Source: Leptobrachium leishanense (Eukaryota; Chordata; Amphibia; Anura; Megophryidae). Taken from it: a stretch of DNA of 64,000 bases. Position 1 is the first letter of the stretch. Every line of letters begins with the position of its first letter. Of the stretch, positions 48,536 to 60,096 are shown one piece after another. The notes beneath the pieces were generated by a model, which searched no databases, was not told where the DNA came from, and saw only the letters and a program-made list of their open reading frames with translations. The stretch lies in contig CM019070.1 of the NCBI GenBank assembly GCA_009667805.1, positions 56,858,735 to 56,922,734 of the forward strand, given 5' to 3'. The position numbers were made by a program, and so were the translations under genes.

Positions 48536-49225
48536 GGGCAGTATTACATACTGCCCAGTGCCCACTAAAACGGGCACGTTAAGGAGCATAATCTGTGCCT
48601 GCAGGTTTCTCCTTAGCATCCCTGTTTTTGCTCCCTATTACGGGGCAGACGCTGATTCAGCAGCCTGCCCTGCAACACAGCGCTAAGCCTCAGGATGGTC
48701 GAGGCATCTCTAAGCGTCTCCGCGAGCATCCCCTCTATGGAATCCTTAGGTCTCTATTGAGGTTTTGACTGCCAGTCACAGGACCCACAGGATCTCACCT
48801 CTCACGAGATCCTGCAGGTCGGCGGAGTGATTTCTCCTGCAGTCTCACTCTGCTCCTGGCGACCAGAAGCAGCGGATTGGGCCTTTGTTTTAGACACAGA
48901 ATGAGAGGTGTGTATGTGATTTTTGTGGGAATTTGTAGCTCCTAGCTGTGGTTAACTTTTCAGTTAACCGCAGCGGGACGTAATTAGAGTTAGGACTTTG
49001 TAATCCTAACACTAATTAACTCTTTGTGCTCCCCATGTTAAGCAAAGGGAGTGCAAAGTACAGTAAGCTCACGCTGGAAAGCGCAATCTTCAAATCGCTA
49101 ACAGGTTTTTTAACCCATTAGCTTTCGGAATGTAATATGGTCGGCCCGCGCCAGGACGACTTAAGCTACCATTAATGCTCACACAGCTGAGCGCTAATGT
49201 TAGCGTTAAGTATGCAATAGGGCCC
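48536..49225. mobile_element. MITE with GGGCNNTATTRCATAC ends
   Basis: The left GGGCAGTATTACATAC and the inverse of the right end, GGGCCCTATTGCATAC, agree at 13 of 16 positions. GAA lies on both sides (48533-48535 and 49226-49228). 690 bp, with internal inverted words (gtggttaac / gttaaccgc). It is related in ends and size to 3230-3900. Confidence 0.55.
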
Positions 49226-49404
49226 GAAATGTTTTCGGATCAATCCAAAATTATTTTGCTGAGAAAAATTGCATTCTTTGTGCAATACCAGCTCTAACAT
49301 ACCGTATTTTTCGCTCCATAAGACGCACCTGACCATAAGACGCACCTAGTTTTTAGAGGAGGAAAACCGGAAAATAAATATTCTGAATGAAATAGTGTAA
49401 TAAT

Positions 49405-50560
49405 GGATATACTGCCCCAGCTCGTGGATATGCCTTAGCTCACACGTGGATATGCCTTAGCTCACACATGGATTTGCCCCAGCTCACACATGGATTTGCC
49501 CCAGCCAGCTCACACATGGATCTGCCCCATCAGCTCATGGATTTGCCCCAGCTCACACATGGATTTGCCCCAGCCAGCTCACACATGGATTTGCCCCAGC
49601 CAGCTCACACATGGATTTGCCCCATCAGCTCACACATGGATTTGCCCCAGCCAGCTCACACATGGATTTGCCCCAGCCAGCTCACACATGGATTTGCCCC
49701 AGCCAGCTCACACATGGATTTGCCCCATCAGCTCACACATGGATTTGCCCCAGCCAGCTCACACATGGATTTGCCCCAGCCAGCTCTCACATGGATTTGC
49801 CCCAGCCAGCTCACACATGGATTTGCCCCATCAGCTCACACATGGATTTGCCCCAGCCAGCTCTCACATGGATTTGCCCCATCAGCTCACACATGGGTTT
49901 GCCCCAGCCAGCTCACACATGGATTTGCCCCAGCCAGCTCTCACATGGATTTGCCCCAGCCAGCTCACACATGGATTTGCCCCATCAGCTCACACATGGA
50001 TTTGCCCCAGCCAGCTCTCACATGGATTTGCCCCATCAGCTCACACATGGATTTGCCCCAGCCAGCTCTCACATGGATTTGCCCCAGCCAGCTCACACAT
50101 GGATTTGCCCCATCAGCTCACATATGGATTTGCCCCAGCCAGCTCACACATGGATTTGCCCCATCAGCTCACACATGGATTTGCCCCATCAGCTCACACA
50201 TGGATTTGCCCCATCAGCTCACATATGGATTTGCCCCAGCCAGCTCACACATGGATTTGCCCCATCAGCTCACACATGGATTTGCCCTAGCCAGCTCACA
50301 CATGGATTTGCCCTAGCCAGCTCACACATGGATTTGCCCCATCAGCTCACACATGGATTTGCCCCATCAGCTCACACATGGATTTGCCCCATCAGCTCAC
50401 ACATGGATTTGCCCCATCAGCTCACACATGGATTTGCCCCAGCCAGCTCACACATGGATTTGCCCCAGCCAGCTCACACATTGATTTGCCCCATCAGCTC
50501 ACACATTGATAATGCCCCAGCTCACATATGGATATGGCCCAGCAGCTCGTGGATGTGCCT
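49405..50560. repeat. minisatellite, 25/26-bp units
   Basis: About 45 units of two kinds: ggatttgccccagccagctc plus acacat (26 bp) and ggatttgccccatcagctca plus cacat (25 bp). The first unit, GGATATACTGCCCCAGCTC (49405), is the exact inverse complement of GAGCTGGGGCAGTATATCC in the array at 30632-31742. Mixed 25/26-bp spacing shifts the frame, so long open frames here are not genes. Confidence 0.95.
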
Positions 50561-50782
50561 CCGCTCACCTGCCGCCGCCGCGTTCGTCTCCCTCTGAGCA
50601 TGCGTCCGGCGGCAGGAAGCTTGGGCACTCGCCTGGGGGAGCCACGTGACCGCGATCTCCGCGGTCACGTGGCTCCCCCAGGCGAGTGCCCAAGCTTCCT
50701 GCCGCCAGACGCATGCTCAGAGGGAGACGAACGCGGCGGCGGCAGGTGAGCGGAGGCACATCCACGAGCTGCTGGGCCATAT
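50532..50782. repeat. 251-bp near-perfect palindrome
   Basis: Arms of about 123 bp run from ATATGGCCCAGCAGCTCGTG to CACGAGCTGCTGGGCCATAT, centred near 50657 with a loop of about 5 nt (CCGCG-atctc-CGCGG). I see one arm mismatch (CATGCGTCC against AGACGCATG). It is very GC-rich. It should extrude a long hairpin, or, if transcribed, give a long double-stranded RNA. Confidence 0.93.
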
Positions 50783-50861
50783 TCGCTCCATAAGACGCAC
50801 CCACTTTTCCCCCCACTTTTTGGGGGGAAAAAAGTGCGTCTTATGGAGCGAAAAATACGGT

Positions 50862-51290
50862 AAATAGTAACTGTAACCCTAACTGTATCCCTAAAACACA
50901 CAGAGTCAGTAACCCTAGCCCTAACCTTATTGCTAACCCTAACTAACATTTTAAAGAGGGATGGGGTATAGGGGCTAAAAATAACCCGCATGCAAAATTT
51001 CCTGATATTTCCAAAAATGTTCAGATTTGTCCAAAATTTTGGATCGATCCGCATCAGCAAATACGGAAAATTGTGAACTCCTCTGAAACAAACAAAAATG
51101 TTGGTCTTTGCACATGTTTACTAGTATGCCTTTGAATCAATAATTAAAAAGATGAGGCTTCCTTAATGGGATAGTTTTTAAGTTTTTGGGATTTGTACAT
51201 CTTCAATTCTTGAGATTCAACAACATTTTTTGAAGAATAAGGGACATGCGGCTACTCTTACTCAAATCCAGTTACATACATCCTTTAGAG
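50862..51290. other. contains degenerate telomere-like words
   Basis: ccctaac words recur at 50874-50946 (taaccctaact, ccctagccctaacc, gctaaccctaacta) but never as a clean array. No gene. Confidence 0.5.
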
Positions 51291-51418
51291 CAGGGGTCAG
51301 CAGCCTTGGCACCCCAGATGTTTTGGAAGTACATCTTCCATGATACTCCACTAGGTTGGCAGAACCTCATGGGAAATGTAGATCCAAAACATCTGGAGGG
51401 CCAAGGTTGTTCTCCCTA
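51291..51418. mobile_element. short hAT MITE (CAGGGGTCAGCAGCC)
   Basis: The left CAGGGGTCAGCAGCCTTGGC pairs with the right ggccaaggttgttctcccta. The middle agatgtttt / aaaacatct is palindromic. About 128 bp, a relative of 24395-24530. Confidence 0.65.
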
Positions 51419-53238
51419 CTCTAGATCATCTAAAAGGTGGAATATTGCAATGTATGTTTAAGGACCTCTTTAATATAGAGACAGTCAACGATGTGAAATT
51501 AAGTTGCAGCTGTGGTTTCTGAGATCAGTTATACAAAGGTGAAATAATTGTGATAAAAATAACTGTTTTTAAAAATATGTGTCTTACCTTCTCTTCCTGC
51601 TCATGACAGCTTGTGATATAAAATATATCCCCACTCACCCAGAAAGTGGGCAGAAGGAATTGTATACTTTCCCACTAAGGAATAATTAATTTGTCTCAAG
51701 TATTAGAACAGAGAGATGTAGAGTGGCTTTGAATAGTAGCCTCAGAGGGGTAGCACTATTGTTTGTTCTTTCCAGTCTTTAATGAGCATTAGTAAATGGG
51801 CAGGAAAAAAATTACCTTCTTTCAGTAACATGAGAGAAGCGAAGAATGAAGGATACTATTAAATCTCAGAGAGAAAAGGGACCAGCGAGCCTTCATTTCC
51901 CAGTGCTCATTTTCCACCTACTGAGCTGCTCATTTCGTCTAAGGTATAAACAGACAGTATCCTGTATGCAAGTGCGACGCTTTTCTAAGTTTCTCCAAAT
52001 GTTTTGTGACCTTGTGCAGAATGTTACCATGTCATGCAATTAAAAGCAATCTTTTGGTGGTTTGTGGATCTATAATCAAGACGAGAAGCTTATTTAGTGG
52101 TTCATCTGTCTTGACTTAATCTTCAATAATAGACCGAGACATCAAGATCTGAAATGTTAAATATCTATCAGAAACCAGGAAAGGACTATTTCCCTCTTTC
52201 TATTTAGAGGTGAAACTATAACTACCAACCTCCCCTCTCTCGCTAAAGAAGTGCCCGTAATAAAATCTAATTACAAAGCATCTATTGACGATAGAAATAG
52301 TTTCCTTCAGGCTACTGGCCATTGTACTTGCTGGACCACTCTAATTCCCATCACTGCCTCTCCGCAGCACCATACATCTTAATCTTTTTACTGCCGTTTC
52401 CAAGGTAGAAATGACACATTCCATAAGACCATGTCAATGTATCACTATGTTTAGCCGTATGTCAAAGAACACAAGATATGATATGTGATAAAGGCACATG
52501 GTGGTAGTGTACTGTTACAGTTTCTGAGATTTTATGGCAACACTAGAACAGCCATATCACTTTTTGTTATATTAAAGTTGTCTTTGATACTTAGCATGAG
52601 AGGCAGCAATAATGTAAAAATATGAATGTCTTGTTGATGCTTTACAATACTATAAGAATGCCCTGGGCTCTAATCCAATATTGCCTTTAACTTAAGTTCT
52701 GGAGTTTCCATACCGATATTGCCACACGCTGGTGTCTTGGTCATCGCAGCAGGTTACTGTAAATTAACAACAAAAATGCAGCTTGAATGAGAAGAACGAA
52801 CTATTCCAACTGTGCTTGTTCTTCTCATGTTCATCTTGTTCTGAAAGAAATATTCACTCTTAGAAACTGGTTTTAAGTGATTTTGGTGAAGTGGTCTGCG
52901 CAAGCCACTTATTCCTTTTACTGTACGCAGTGGAAGACTGGGAATAAATAAATCCCAGTGTCCTTCTGTGTTTCCTCTATGAGCCTACTCGCATGAGCTT
53001 ATGGTACGGTATAGCGATGGCACCATAGAGTCCTAAGGACTCCAGGGGCTGCTACCAGTGGCAGTGCTGGTATCTGTTTGGGGCTCCCGATCAATCCTAC
53101 ACAATCCAGTAATTCAGTGGTTGGGTGTCTAATAGGCCCAGTTGCAGGGAGCTTGAATGAATATTGGTTTCTACCAATTTTTCTCCATACGGGCTTCCTG
53201 TTATCAGCAACGTTTGAAAAGGACAGCCTGTGCTTTAA
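51419..53238. other. no gene recognised
   Basis: Low-copy-looking AT-rich sequence. No repeat ends or coding motif supported. Confidence 0.4.
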
Positions 53239-53638
53239 CCTCCCTGGCGGTCTATTTCTTCAGAAAATTCCGTGCTGAAAACGGTCTATTTCCCCCCCCC
53301 CCTAGCGGTATACCGAGTGTGGCTCGAGGTTAAATTCCTATGTTGGAAGCAGTAACCCCGAGCAACACTCGGGATGCCGCTGAATACATCACCTCTCCCT
53401 GCGCTCCCTCGATGTCCCCAGCTGCCTCCTCCGGCGACCGCGACCCTCATACTTCCTGGTTTCCTCCTCGCGAGAAGTAATCTAGGAAGTAAAATGCTGC
53501 GATCGCCGGAGGAGACTGCAGAGATCATCGAGGGAGCGCACGGAGAGGTAATGTATACAGCCCGAGTGTGTCTCCGGGTTACCTCTCTCAGCGGTGAAAT
53601 TTAACCCCGAGACACACTCGGGAACACCGCCAGGGAGG
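53239..53638. mobile_element. TTAA-flanked palindromic MITE (piggyBac/Kolobok type)
   Basis: The ends CCTCCCTGGCGGT and ACCGCCAGGGAGG are flanked by TTAA at 53235-53238 and 53639-53642, a duplication used by piggyBac and Kolobok elements. The 400-bp interior is itself largely palindromic (gctccctcgatg / catcgagggagc, ctcctccggcga / tcgccggaggag, ccgagtgt / acactcgg). No coding capacity. Confidence 0.85.
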
Positions 53639-53642
53639 TTAA

Positions 53643-55088
53643 CCAGTTGGTTGAATACAAATTTTTCCTGGTGTACATATTCTGCCTTCTTCATTCTGTT
53701 CTGTCCTTTTCATGTGGTAATTTTATTCACCCATTGATTGCTTTTAGGCTTTGCCTTTTTATTTTTTATGCTAATCCTTGGCTTATTTTAAGAAATCCAT
53801 GGACACCTGTATGATTTGCCATTGGCTTTACTACTTACCCATCATGCCGTTGTGCTTTCTGAAGTAAAAATACTAATACTGTTTGTCGGTCACACACAAG
53901 GCCTTATTTCTGTATATTCCAATGCCTTCCATTGCATATTGCTCGGCTAAAACATGAAAAGAAATTGAAATTGTACTTGCCCCTTCATAGCTTCTTCTTG
54001 CTGCTGCCAAAAGGACACCATGGTCATTTGTTTATCTTTTATGCATTTGGAGCATGATCCCAGGTGATTAGACTCACTGGAATTCCATGGAAATATAAAT
54101 TGGTCCTGAGAACACTTACGGCATGAAATATTTGAGGAATGATTGGCAAAACTACAAAATATATTGAATTACTGGGTGCAGTGATGACACATTTTGGCTC
54201 TAGTGATTTGTGCAATTACTGATGATTTTGATGGTTGGGTAAAACCTGTTTTTTATTTATTTTTAGTGCTTTTGAGATAAAATAAATAATACGTGGAATA
54301 ATACAAATTACAAATATAAAAGAGCATCTACTCCATAAATGAGTTAGAATTTTGACTTTTTGGTAAGTCATCAGGTGGAATGTAACTTCATAAAGATTAC
54401 TGTATGTATGACAGCCCGGCTAGCTACATCGGCACAATTATAGTTAAAAAACAATTGTCTGCCTTTGAATTCAGATGTGTTTTGTCTCTGCGTGGAAATC
54501 ATTTTATTTTCTCGCAAACACTGAACTTTGCAGATAGTCCTCCCAGACTAGGGAGAACATTAAATAACCTGATGAACAAACAGTGTGAAATGAATTGTAT
54601 TTACCAAAGACGCCTTCAAAATGCCATGTGGTCTTAGTAACTCTTCTACCACCGGATGGGCAAACAACGTATTGCATTGTAGTGAGCTTCCCGCCCATCA
54701 GCAGCGAAGACGTTAATTGAGTATTGTAACTACTAAATATTTAGCTTTAGTTTCTTTTAGAGGGACAGACTGGCATGAATGGCAATTGAAGAACATCACA
54801 TTATTTCTCTGTGTTTGATTGTGATGCCTAGCCACATGGAAAATTACTGAAACATAGAATATAATAGATAAGAACCTTTCAGCCCATCTAGTCTGCCCAA
54901 TTATATGGATACTTTCCCTAGATTTATCTTTTATTTAGGGTATCTTTGTGTAGATTATCATGCAGCAGACCTCCATGCACTTGGCATGTCAGTTGTGTTA
55001 CGACCGCAACTTACACACTAACAGCGATGTTACAACAACACCCATTCAAGCATAGAACAAACCTCTGTGAAATGTTGGTGACAAGTAA
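53643..55088. other. no gene; short repeat phrase at 54850-54905
   Basis: The phrase gataagaacctttcagccca then tctagtctgcccaa (54868-54901) is one I associate with a dispersed amphibian retroposon, but no boundaries are visible. Otherwise nothing recognised. Confidence 0.4.
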
Positions 55089-55434
55089 GGCTGGGGTCAG
55101 ACGAGCATTTTTAAGAGCGGAAGGAACAACCGTGAGAGTGGATGTTCCTTCTACACGAACGCCCGTCTGGCCAACTTGCTGAATTCAGTTAGTATGCTCA
55201 GCGCTGCAAGGCTCACTCCTATGGAGGATCGCGCTTTGCAGCCCCGTCAGCGCGTGTCCTGGTGCCTTGACAGGGAGGCTTGCTGCACGGACACAGCATG
55301 GCCGCTGTGGCGTGCGCAATTCGTGCGTGCGCAACAGCATGTGGCTGGTCCCATTGCAGCATCACAGTGCTGCGATGGACCTCAGAAGGCAGGTCAGTAT
55401 GGGCGCCCATAGTGCACTCGTCTGACCCCAATCT
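55089..55434. mobile_element. Harbinger-like MITE, decayed copy 6
   Basis: The left end GGCTGGGGTCAGACGAGC is preceded by TAA (55086-55088). The right end is cgtctgaccccaatc, a damaged inverse. The 346-bp interior has no close match to copies 1-5. Confidence 0.6.
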
Positions 55435-56261
55435 GACTTAATACTTTCTCCTATGATAACAACCACTGGGATGATTTTTTTTTATATTTAACTTAGTTCC
55501 TAATCCCAAAATATATTGTAATAGCAAAATAATGAAGTAAACCCAAATTCTTTCATGTTCTGGTACTGTAGACAAGACTATATTTCCATACAATGAGTGA
55601 CAAAGTCACAATCTTTACAGAATACCTGAAGTATTACCTAAAGGTATGACCTTCGTTGGGCACCTCAAGACACGATGACATGATTTTGTTGGGTAAGTGA
55701 AGATGTCATCCTTGCCTGTAGCTATAATGCATGACCTTCAGAGAATACCTCAAGAAATGATAAAAGGGTAACTTAAGACATAAGCGTCACAGACTATCTC
55801 AAGACATGACATTCATAGAGAGTGTGGAGAGTGTGCAAACCTGACCTAAATAATGTCAGAAGACAGGACTTACTAAATATCTCAATAAGTGACCTTTATG
55901 AAATGTCAAAAATAGGGCCATGACTTATTACTCTGCCACCACTGAAGACGTTTTGGTTTTAAAAAAATACCCGAAGACATGAGCATTGCAAAGAAGAAAA
56001 AGACATGATTTGATATTTGTTTCCTCTAACACCTCATCAAATGACCTCCTTTGGCCATATCCTTATATTTTATCAATAGGTCAAAGTATCTTTGTGGTAC
56101 TTTTGTCACGTTAGATTCATGTTGTTTTTGAAGAGGTTCTTTAAAATGTGAATTTCATTTGCAATCTAAAAAAAAAATACTCCTGTATGTTGCTCGTCTG
56201 AAGGAGATCTGGTGAACCTTCATCTGCATAACCAGAGTATATGGTGGCTGATGGGTACACA
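55435..56261. other. no gene recognised
   Basis: Low-copy-looking sequence with recurring agacatgac/aagacatga words (about 55660-56000), too irregular to call a tandem repeat. Confidence 0.4.
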
Positions 56262-57831
56262 CAGTGGTGTATTTAGGTTTTGTGCTGCCCTAGGCCTGAC
56301 TAAACTCGTGCACCCCCTAATTTAAATTTGAGGCACCCCTTCCTGTCAAGGGCACACCTCTTCCTGGTTAATCCCCACCCTTCCTCTTTAAGCTCCACCT
56401 TTTCCTCTTCGAGCTCCGCCTTTTCCTCTCTTTATATTAAAAGTGGATACCAAGTGCCTACTTGTATATTTTGTATACCATTTCAAATGTATCTATTGAG
56501 ATAAATAAAATTATGAAATGTTTAAATTCAAGCATTTTTACAAAGAACAGCCACGCATGTCAAGTATACTGGATCACAGCCGCTCTAATTGGTTGAACAA
56601 TAAAATCCACAGAAACGTGCACTGCATATGAGTGTATCACAGAGCTGCACAGCAATAAAACCCACAGAAATGGGCACTGTGTATGAGCATATCAGAACTG
56701 CACAGCAATAAAACTCACAGTAATGTGCAGTGTGTATGAGCGTATCCCAGAGCTCCAGGGCAATAAAACTCACAGTAATATGCAGTGTGTATCAGAATCC
56801 ACAGCAATAAAACTCCCAGCAATGCAATGTGCGGTGTGTTTGAGTGCATCAGAATCCACTGCAATAAGACTCCCAGCAAACCGAGTGAATATGAGCACAC
56901 AGCAATTATTTATTCTATATTTACCGGCCTCCGTCCGCGGTACGGACTCAGCAGGAGGTCCCTCCAGGCCACATTAGGATTGCGGCTGTGCCTTTGCATG
57001 GAGCCATCTCTTCAGCTTTGGGTGCCACTGCCAGAGGGTGCACCGTGGCTTTGATTCCCTTCCCGGTGGGTGTTCAGTCCAGAATAGAGTGAGTCCGTGT
57101 TAACGAAAGGGAGGGCAGCTGCGTGCATGTCACGTGGTTCAGCCAGTCAGGTGGTACTGAGACTCAGTGCCACCTGACTGGCCGGATCGCGTGACCTGCA
57201 CGCACGCACGCAGCCTCACCAGGAGCCAGGCAGCTCAATGACAAATTTCTATCACTGCAGTGCTGGTTAAGGAAAGGTCCACTTTAAATAGCAGTAAGCA
57301 GACAGGGCTTCATATTCTGCTGATACACCCCCCCTTTACCTGCCATTTACTGTCATCTTCTGTCTCTGCACACAAATCACATCCCCTCCCCTCTCCTAGA
57401 GCTGCTGCGGGGCAGGGGAGGAGCTATGGAGGGAGGAGAGTGGGATTTTTATTCTATTCGATTTTATTCCGTATGCAAACACCCTGTTCTGCTGCTCGTT
57501 GTTTGAGAACACAGCTCAAAGCTGACACACAGTGACAGTGGCACCTCCATGTTGGTGTCATTTCGGTGCTCTGTGAGTAACCCATTTAGTGGTGAGGTTT
57601 TTTGCTGCCCCCTGGAAAGTGAAAGCCTAGGCCTTGCCTACCCAGGACATACTTGAAAAGTTGTGAAATCTCAATGTATCCTTCCTGGCAAAATACTTTG
57701 CAAAAGTAAAAAAAATATATATATTTTTTTTTTATTTTTTATGGGGTGGGGCCACCAGTGCGGGCCGCCTCCCCCTGGAAAGTGCCGCCCTAGGCCTAGG
57801 CCTTGTTGATCTATGCCAAAATACACCACTG
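56262..57831 (-). mobile_element. non-autonomous hAT element, copy B
   Basis: The ends CAGTGGTGTATTTAGG and CCAAAATACACCACTG are flanked by ggtacaca and ggtacacc (7 of 8 identical; 56254-56261 and 57832-57839). 1570 bp, inverted relative to copy A (13011-20805) and collinear with it at both ends and through the tandem array. It lacks the retrotransposon and the MITE and carries a different central segment (about 57170-57540). No transposase. Confidence 0.85.
56600..56920. repeat. 57-bp-type tandem array in hAT copy B
   Basis: About five to six degenerate units of the inverse form (cagcaataaaactcacagta, then atgtgcagtgtgtatgagcg). This is fewer and more diverged than the array in copy A, without its clear 114-bp alternation. 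Confidence 0.85.
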
Positions 57832-58164
57832 GGTACACCATGATAACCTGTTACTCCCATTTCCAGTACCCTCTTTATGGACGATCGTCTTCATATGTCT
57901 TACTACAAATGTAGCCATCGTACTGATCAGATTTGGTAAGGCACTCAAATCAGTGTTAAATGGGCTCTATGCAAATTCCACAATATCCATTTCAGACTGC
58001 AAATTAGTTAGCGGAGTTGTGATTTCAAGGTCAATAAGTATTTTATCTATTATATCAACAATGATATGCTTCTTTCCAGAGAGTTCGGCAGGAGACAGAA
58101 GAGGGCCCCCTCTTGGGTTGTCATCTAATGGGCTGTCATCAGAATGAGAGGATGGCAAGTTTAC

Positions 58165-58953
58165 TGTAATGCTCCCCAGGACAGACCTGGTAGGATCCCT
58201 GGTAACAGACCTCTAAACCTCCGATCCTTAAGATGGTCGGAACCGCTAACCCTAACCTCTAGCAGCCACACAGGCCAGCGAGACAGCACCAGCAATATAC
58301 ACCACAGACCAAGATCTATATGAGTTTGTACTGCGCTATAGTATATGGCAGGATGGAAGTGCACCAGAAGAACACCAGATGGCATATACAACAGACAGGG
58401 GTACAGAGAGAGAGTAATCGTAATAACAAAACCGGGTCAGCACCGTTTAGACATTTGTACTGCGCTACTATATGTGGCAGGATCTGTAGCACACACCAGC
58501 AGCAGATACACCAGACAGGGGCACAGAGAAAGAGAATAGTCGTATTAACAAACTGGGTCAGCAACGTTTAGACACTTGTACTGCGCTACTATATATGGCA
58601 GGATCTGTAGCACACACCAGCAGCAGATACACCAGACAGGGGCACAGAGAGAGAGAGAATAGTCGTATAGGCAAGCAAAGTCGGCAACAGATCGGGTCCT
58701 CAGAACAAAGCAGTGTCAGTAACGAGTATACACAGTGTTACGAGTTTAAGTAGCGATACGGGAATGAAACTCCACGACAAGGCAAGGGTTCAATGTGCGC
58801 TCTCCTGATTTAAAGACCGGCAGGGCTGCGTCATCATGCTCCCTGATCGGCCGTCTCCGTGTCGGGTGCCTCCGGAGGTCCTGGCACCCGGCCAGCCAGC
58901 ACAAGCATACGTCCAGGGTCCCCCTGCGAGCCCCTGGGACTCTGGACATCACA
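58165..58953. mobile_element. solo LTR with internal tandem repeat
   Basis: 789 bp from TGTAATGCTCCCC to GGACATCACA, flanked by an exact 5-bp duplication TTTAC (58160-58164 and 58954-58958). There is no internal coding region. Strand is not assigned because both readings start TG and end CA. It contains three 120-bp tandem units (58326-58665). Confidence 0.8.
58326..58665. repeat. three tandem units of about 120 bp
   Basis: Each unit starts ttgtactgcgcta and runs through ggcaggat, acacaccagcagcagataca, ccagacaggggcacagag to gaatagtcgta. Units 2 and 3 are nearly identical and unit 1 is more diverged. Confidence 0.88.
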
Positions 58954-58958
58954 TTTAC

Positions 58959-60096
58959 TGTAACTAAGGGACACCTTTCCTTACCCCAGGTTATTGATAT
59001 TATATGACTATATTGGCAAACCATAGAAAGAATTAAAACGTAACAAAACAAAATAATAATAGATATATATATTTTTAGATTCTCATTGTGTCAAATCTTA
59101 AGATGTTGATCCAACAACCTCTGTACAAACAATACACAAAATTCCTCAATAGTGACAGTGTTCCATAAACTGATGGCCTTGATTCACTTCCACTAGTGAA
59201 AGCTGAAATCCAGGCCCCTGGCATTCACTAGCTACATCTGAATAGACCTGTAATGACTGCTTGTATCTAATGATAAATATCATAATTATTCTGGCCCCAT
59301 CGCTAACACCCAGACTCATCAGTCAGAGCAAATTAGCCGAGATTCATTAGTGTAAGAAATCCACCAGTCATATGTACTTTATTAGTGGTTTACACCAATA
59401 GTTTTAATAACGAACATACATCATATCTTGGGAGCTTCTCAAGGGCTTCTTTTGTCTCTTTTATTTACAGTAATATGTTCTCAAAGTAACACTATCAATA
59501 TGATATTTAGATTGACGACAGAAATAACATGTGGATTAAAACGCTGGTGAACTGTTGCAAAGAGTGTTAACAGCATCAATCTCTAAAATAGAGCATTCTT
59601 GCAAATATAGGCTTCACGGCGTTGTTGAAAGCAAAGGTATTCTTTTTTGGTGGTTTGCATAAAAATTTAAAACACATTACATTATATATTCAGCCGAAGA
59701 AGGGCTGCTTACATATATTAACACAGTAAAGCATTGTGGGTCACTGGAGCGCTGAAACTAATAATAGGCAGTCATTAGAGCTAAATAAGTTGCTCTCTCA
59801 TCGTCCTCCAGTCTCCTTTATTTATCTCACCTGCAGGAAGATTTTCTAGTAATTACAAGCATATGACAGATTTTCACATAGGAATAAAAGGATTCAGCTT
59901 GTCTGCACAACATAAACTCTAATTCAAATTTATTGATTTTTTTTCATGTATTGTAAAAATACAGTAACAACATTTATGGGGTACTAAATATAATGGCATC
60001 AGATGAATCATGTTTTATGTCATCTGGTGAAATATCTGTCAAAGTGGATGCACGGATATCGGTAGATGGAAAATACTCTTTATATTAAAACATGAT
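58959..60096. other. no gene recognised
   Basis: AT-rich low-copy-looking sequence. 59270-59480 holds several ATTAG/TTAAT words. Nothing else seen. Confidence 0.4.

Larger units (their letters stand above)
49301..50861 (-). mobile_element. ACCGTATTTTTCGC-end element with minisatellite plus palindrome
   Basis: The ends ACCGTATTTTTCGCTCCATA and, inverted, the same sequence through AAGACGCAC. T precedes and A follows, so TACCGTA and TACGGTA meet the flanks. Next to the left end the cataagacgcacct word is repeated directly. The right end adds a cttttcccccc / gggggaaaa hairpin. The interior is a minisatellite (49405-50560) and a long palindrome (50532-50782), the reverse order of the hAT at 30274. 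No transposase. Superfamily not assigned. Confidence 0.75.

Noticed and set aside
49468..50597. Three long overlapping plus-strand frames with HMDLPQPAHTWICP-type repeats
   Set aside because: Mixed 25/26-bp units cycle the same DNA through all three frames. There is no start context, no homology and no unique ends.
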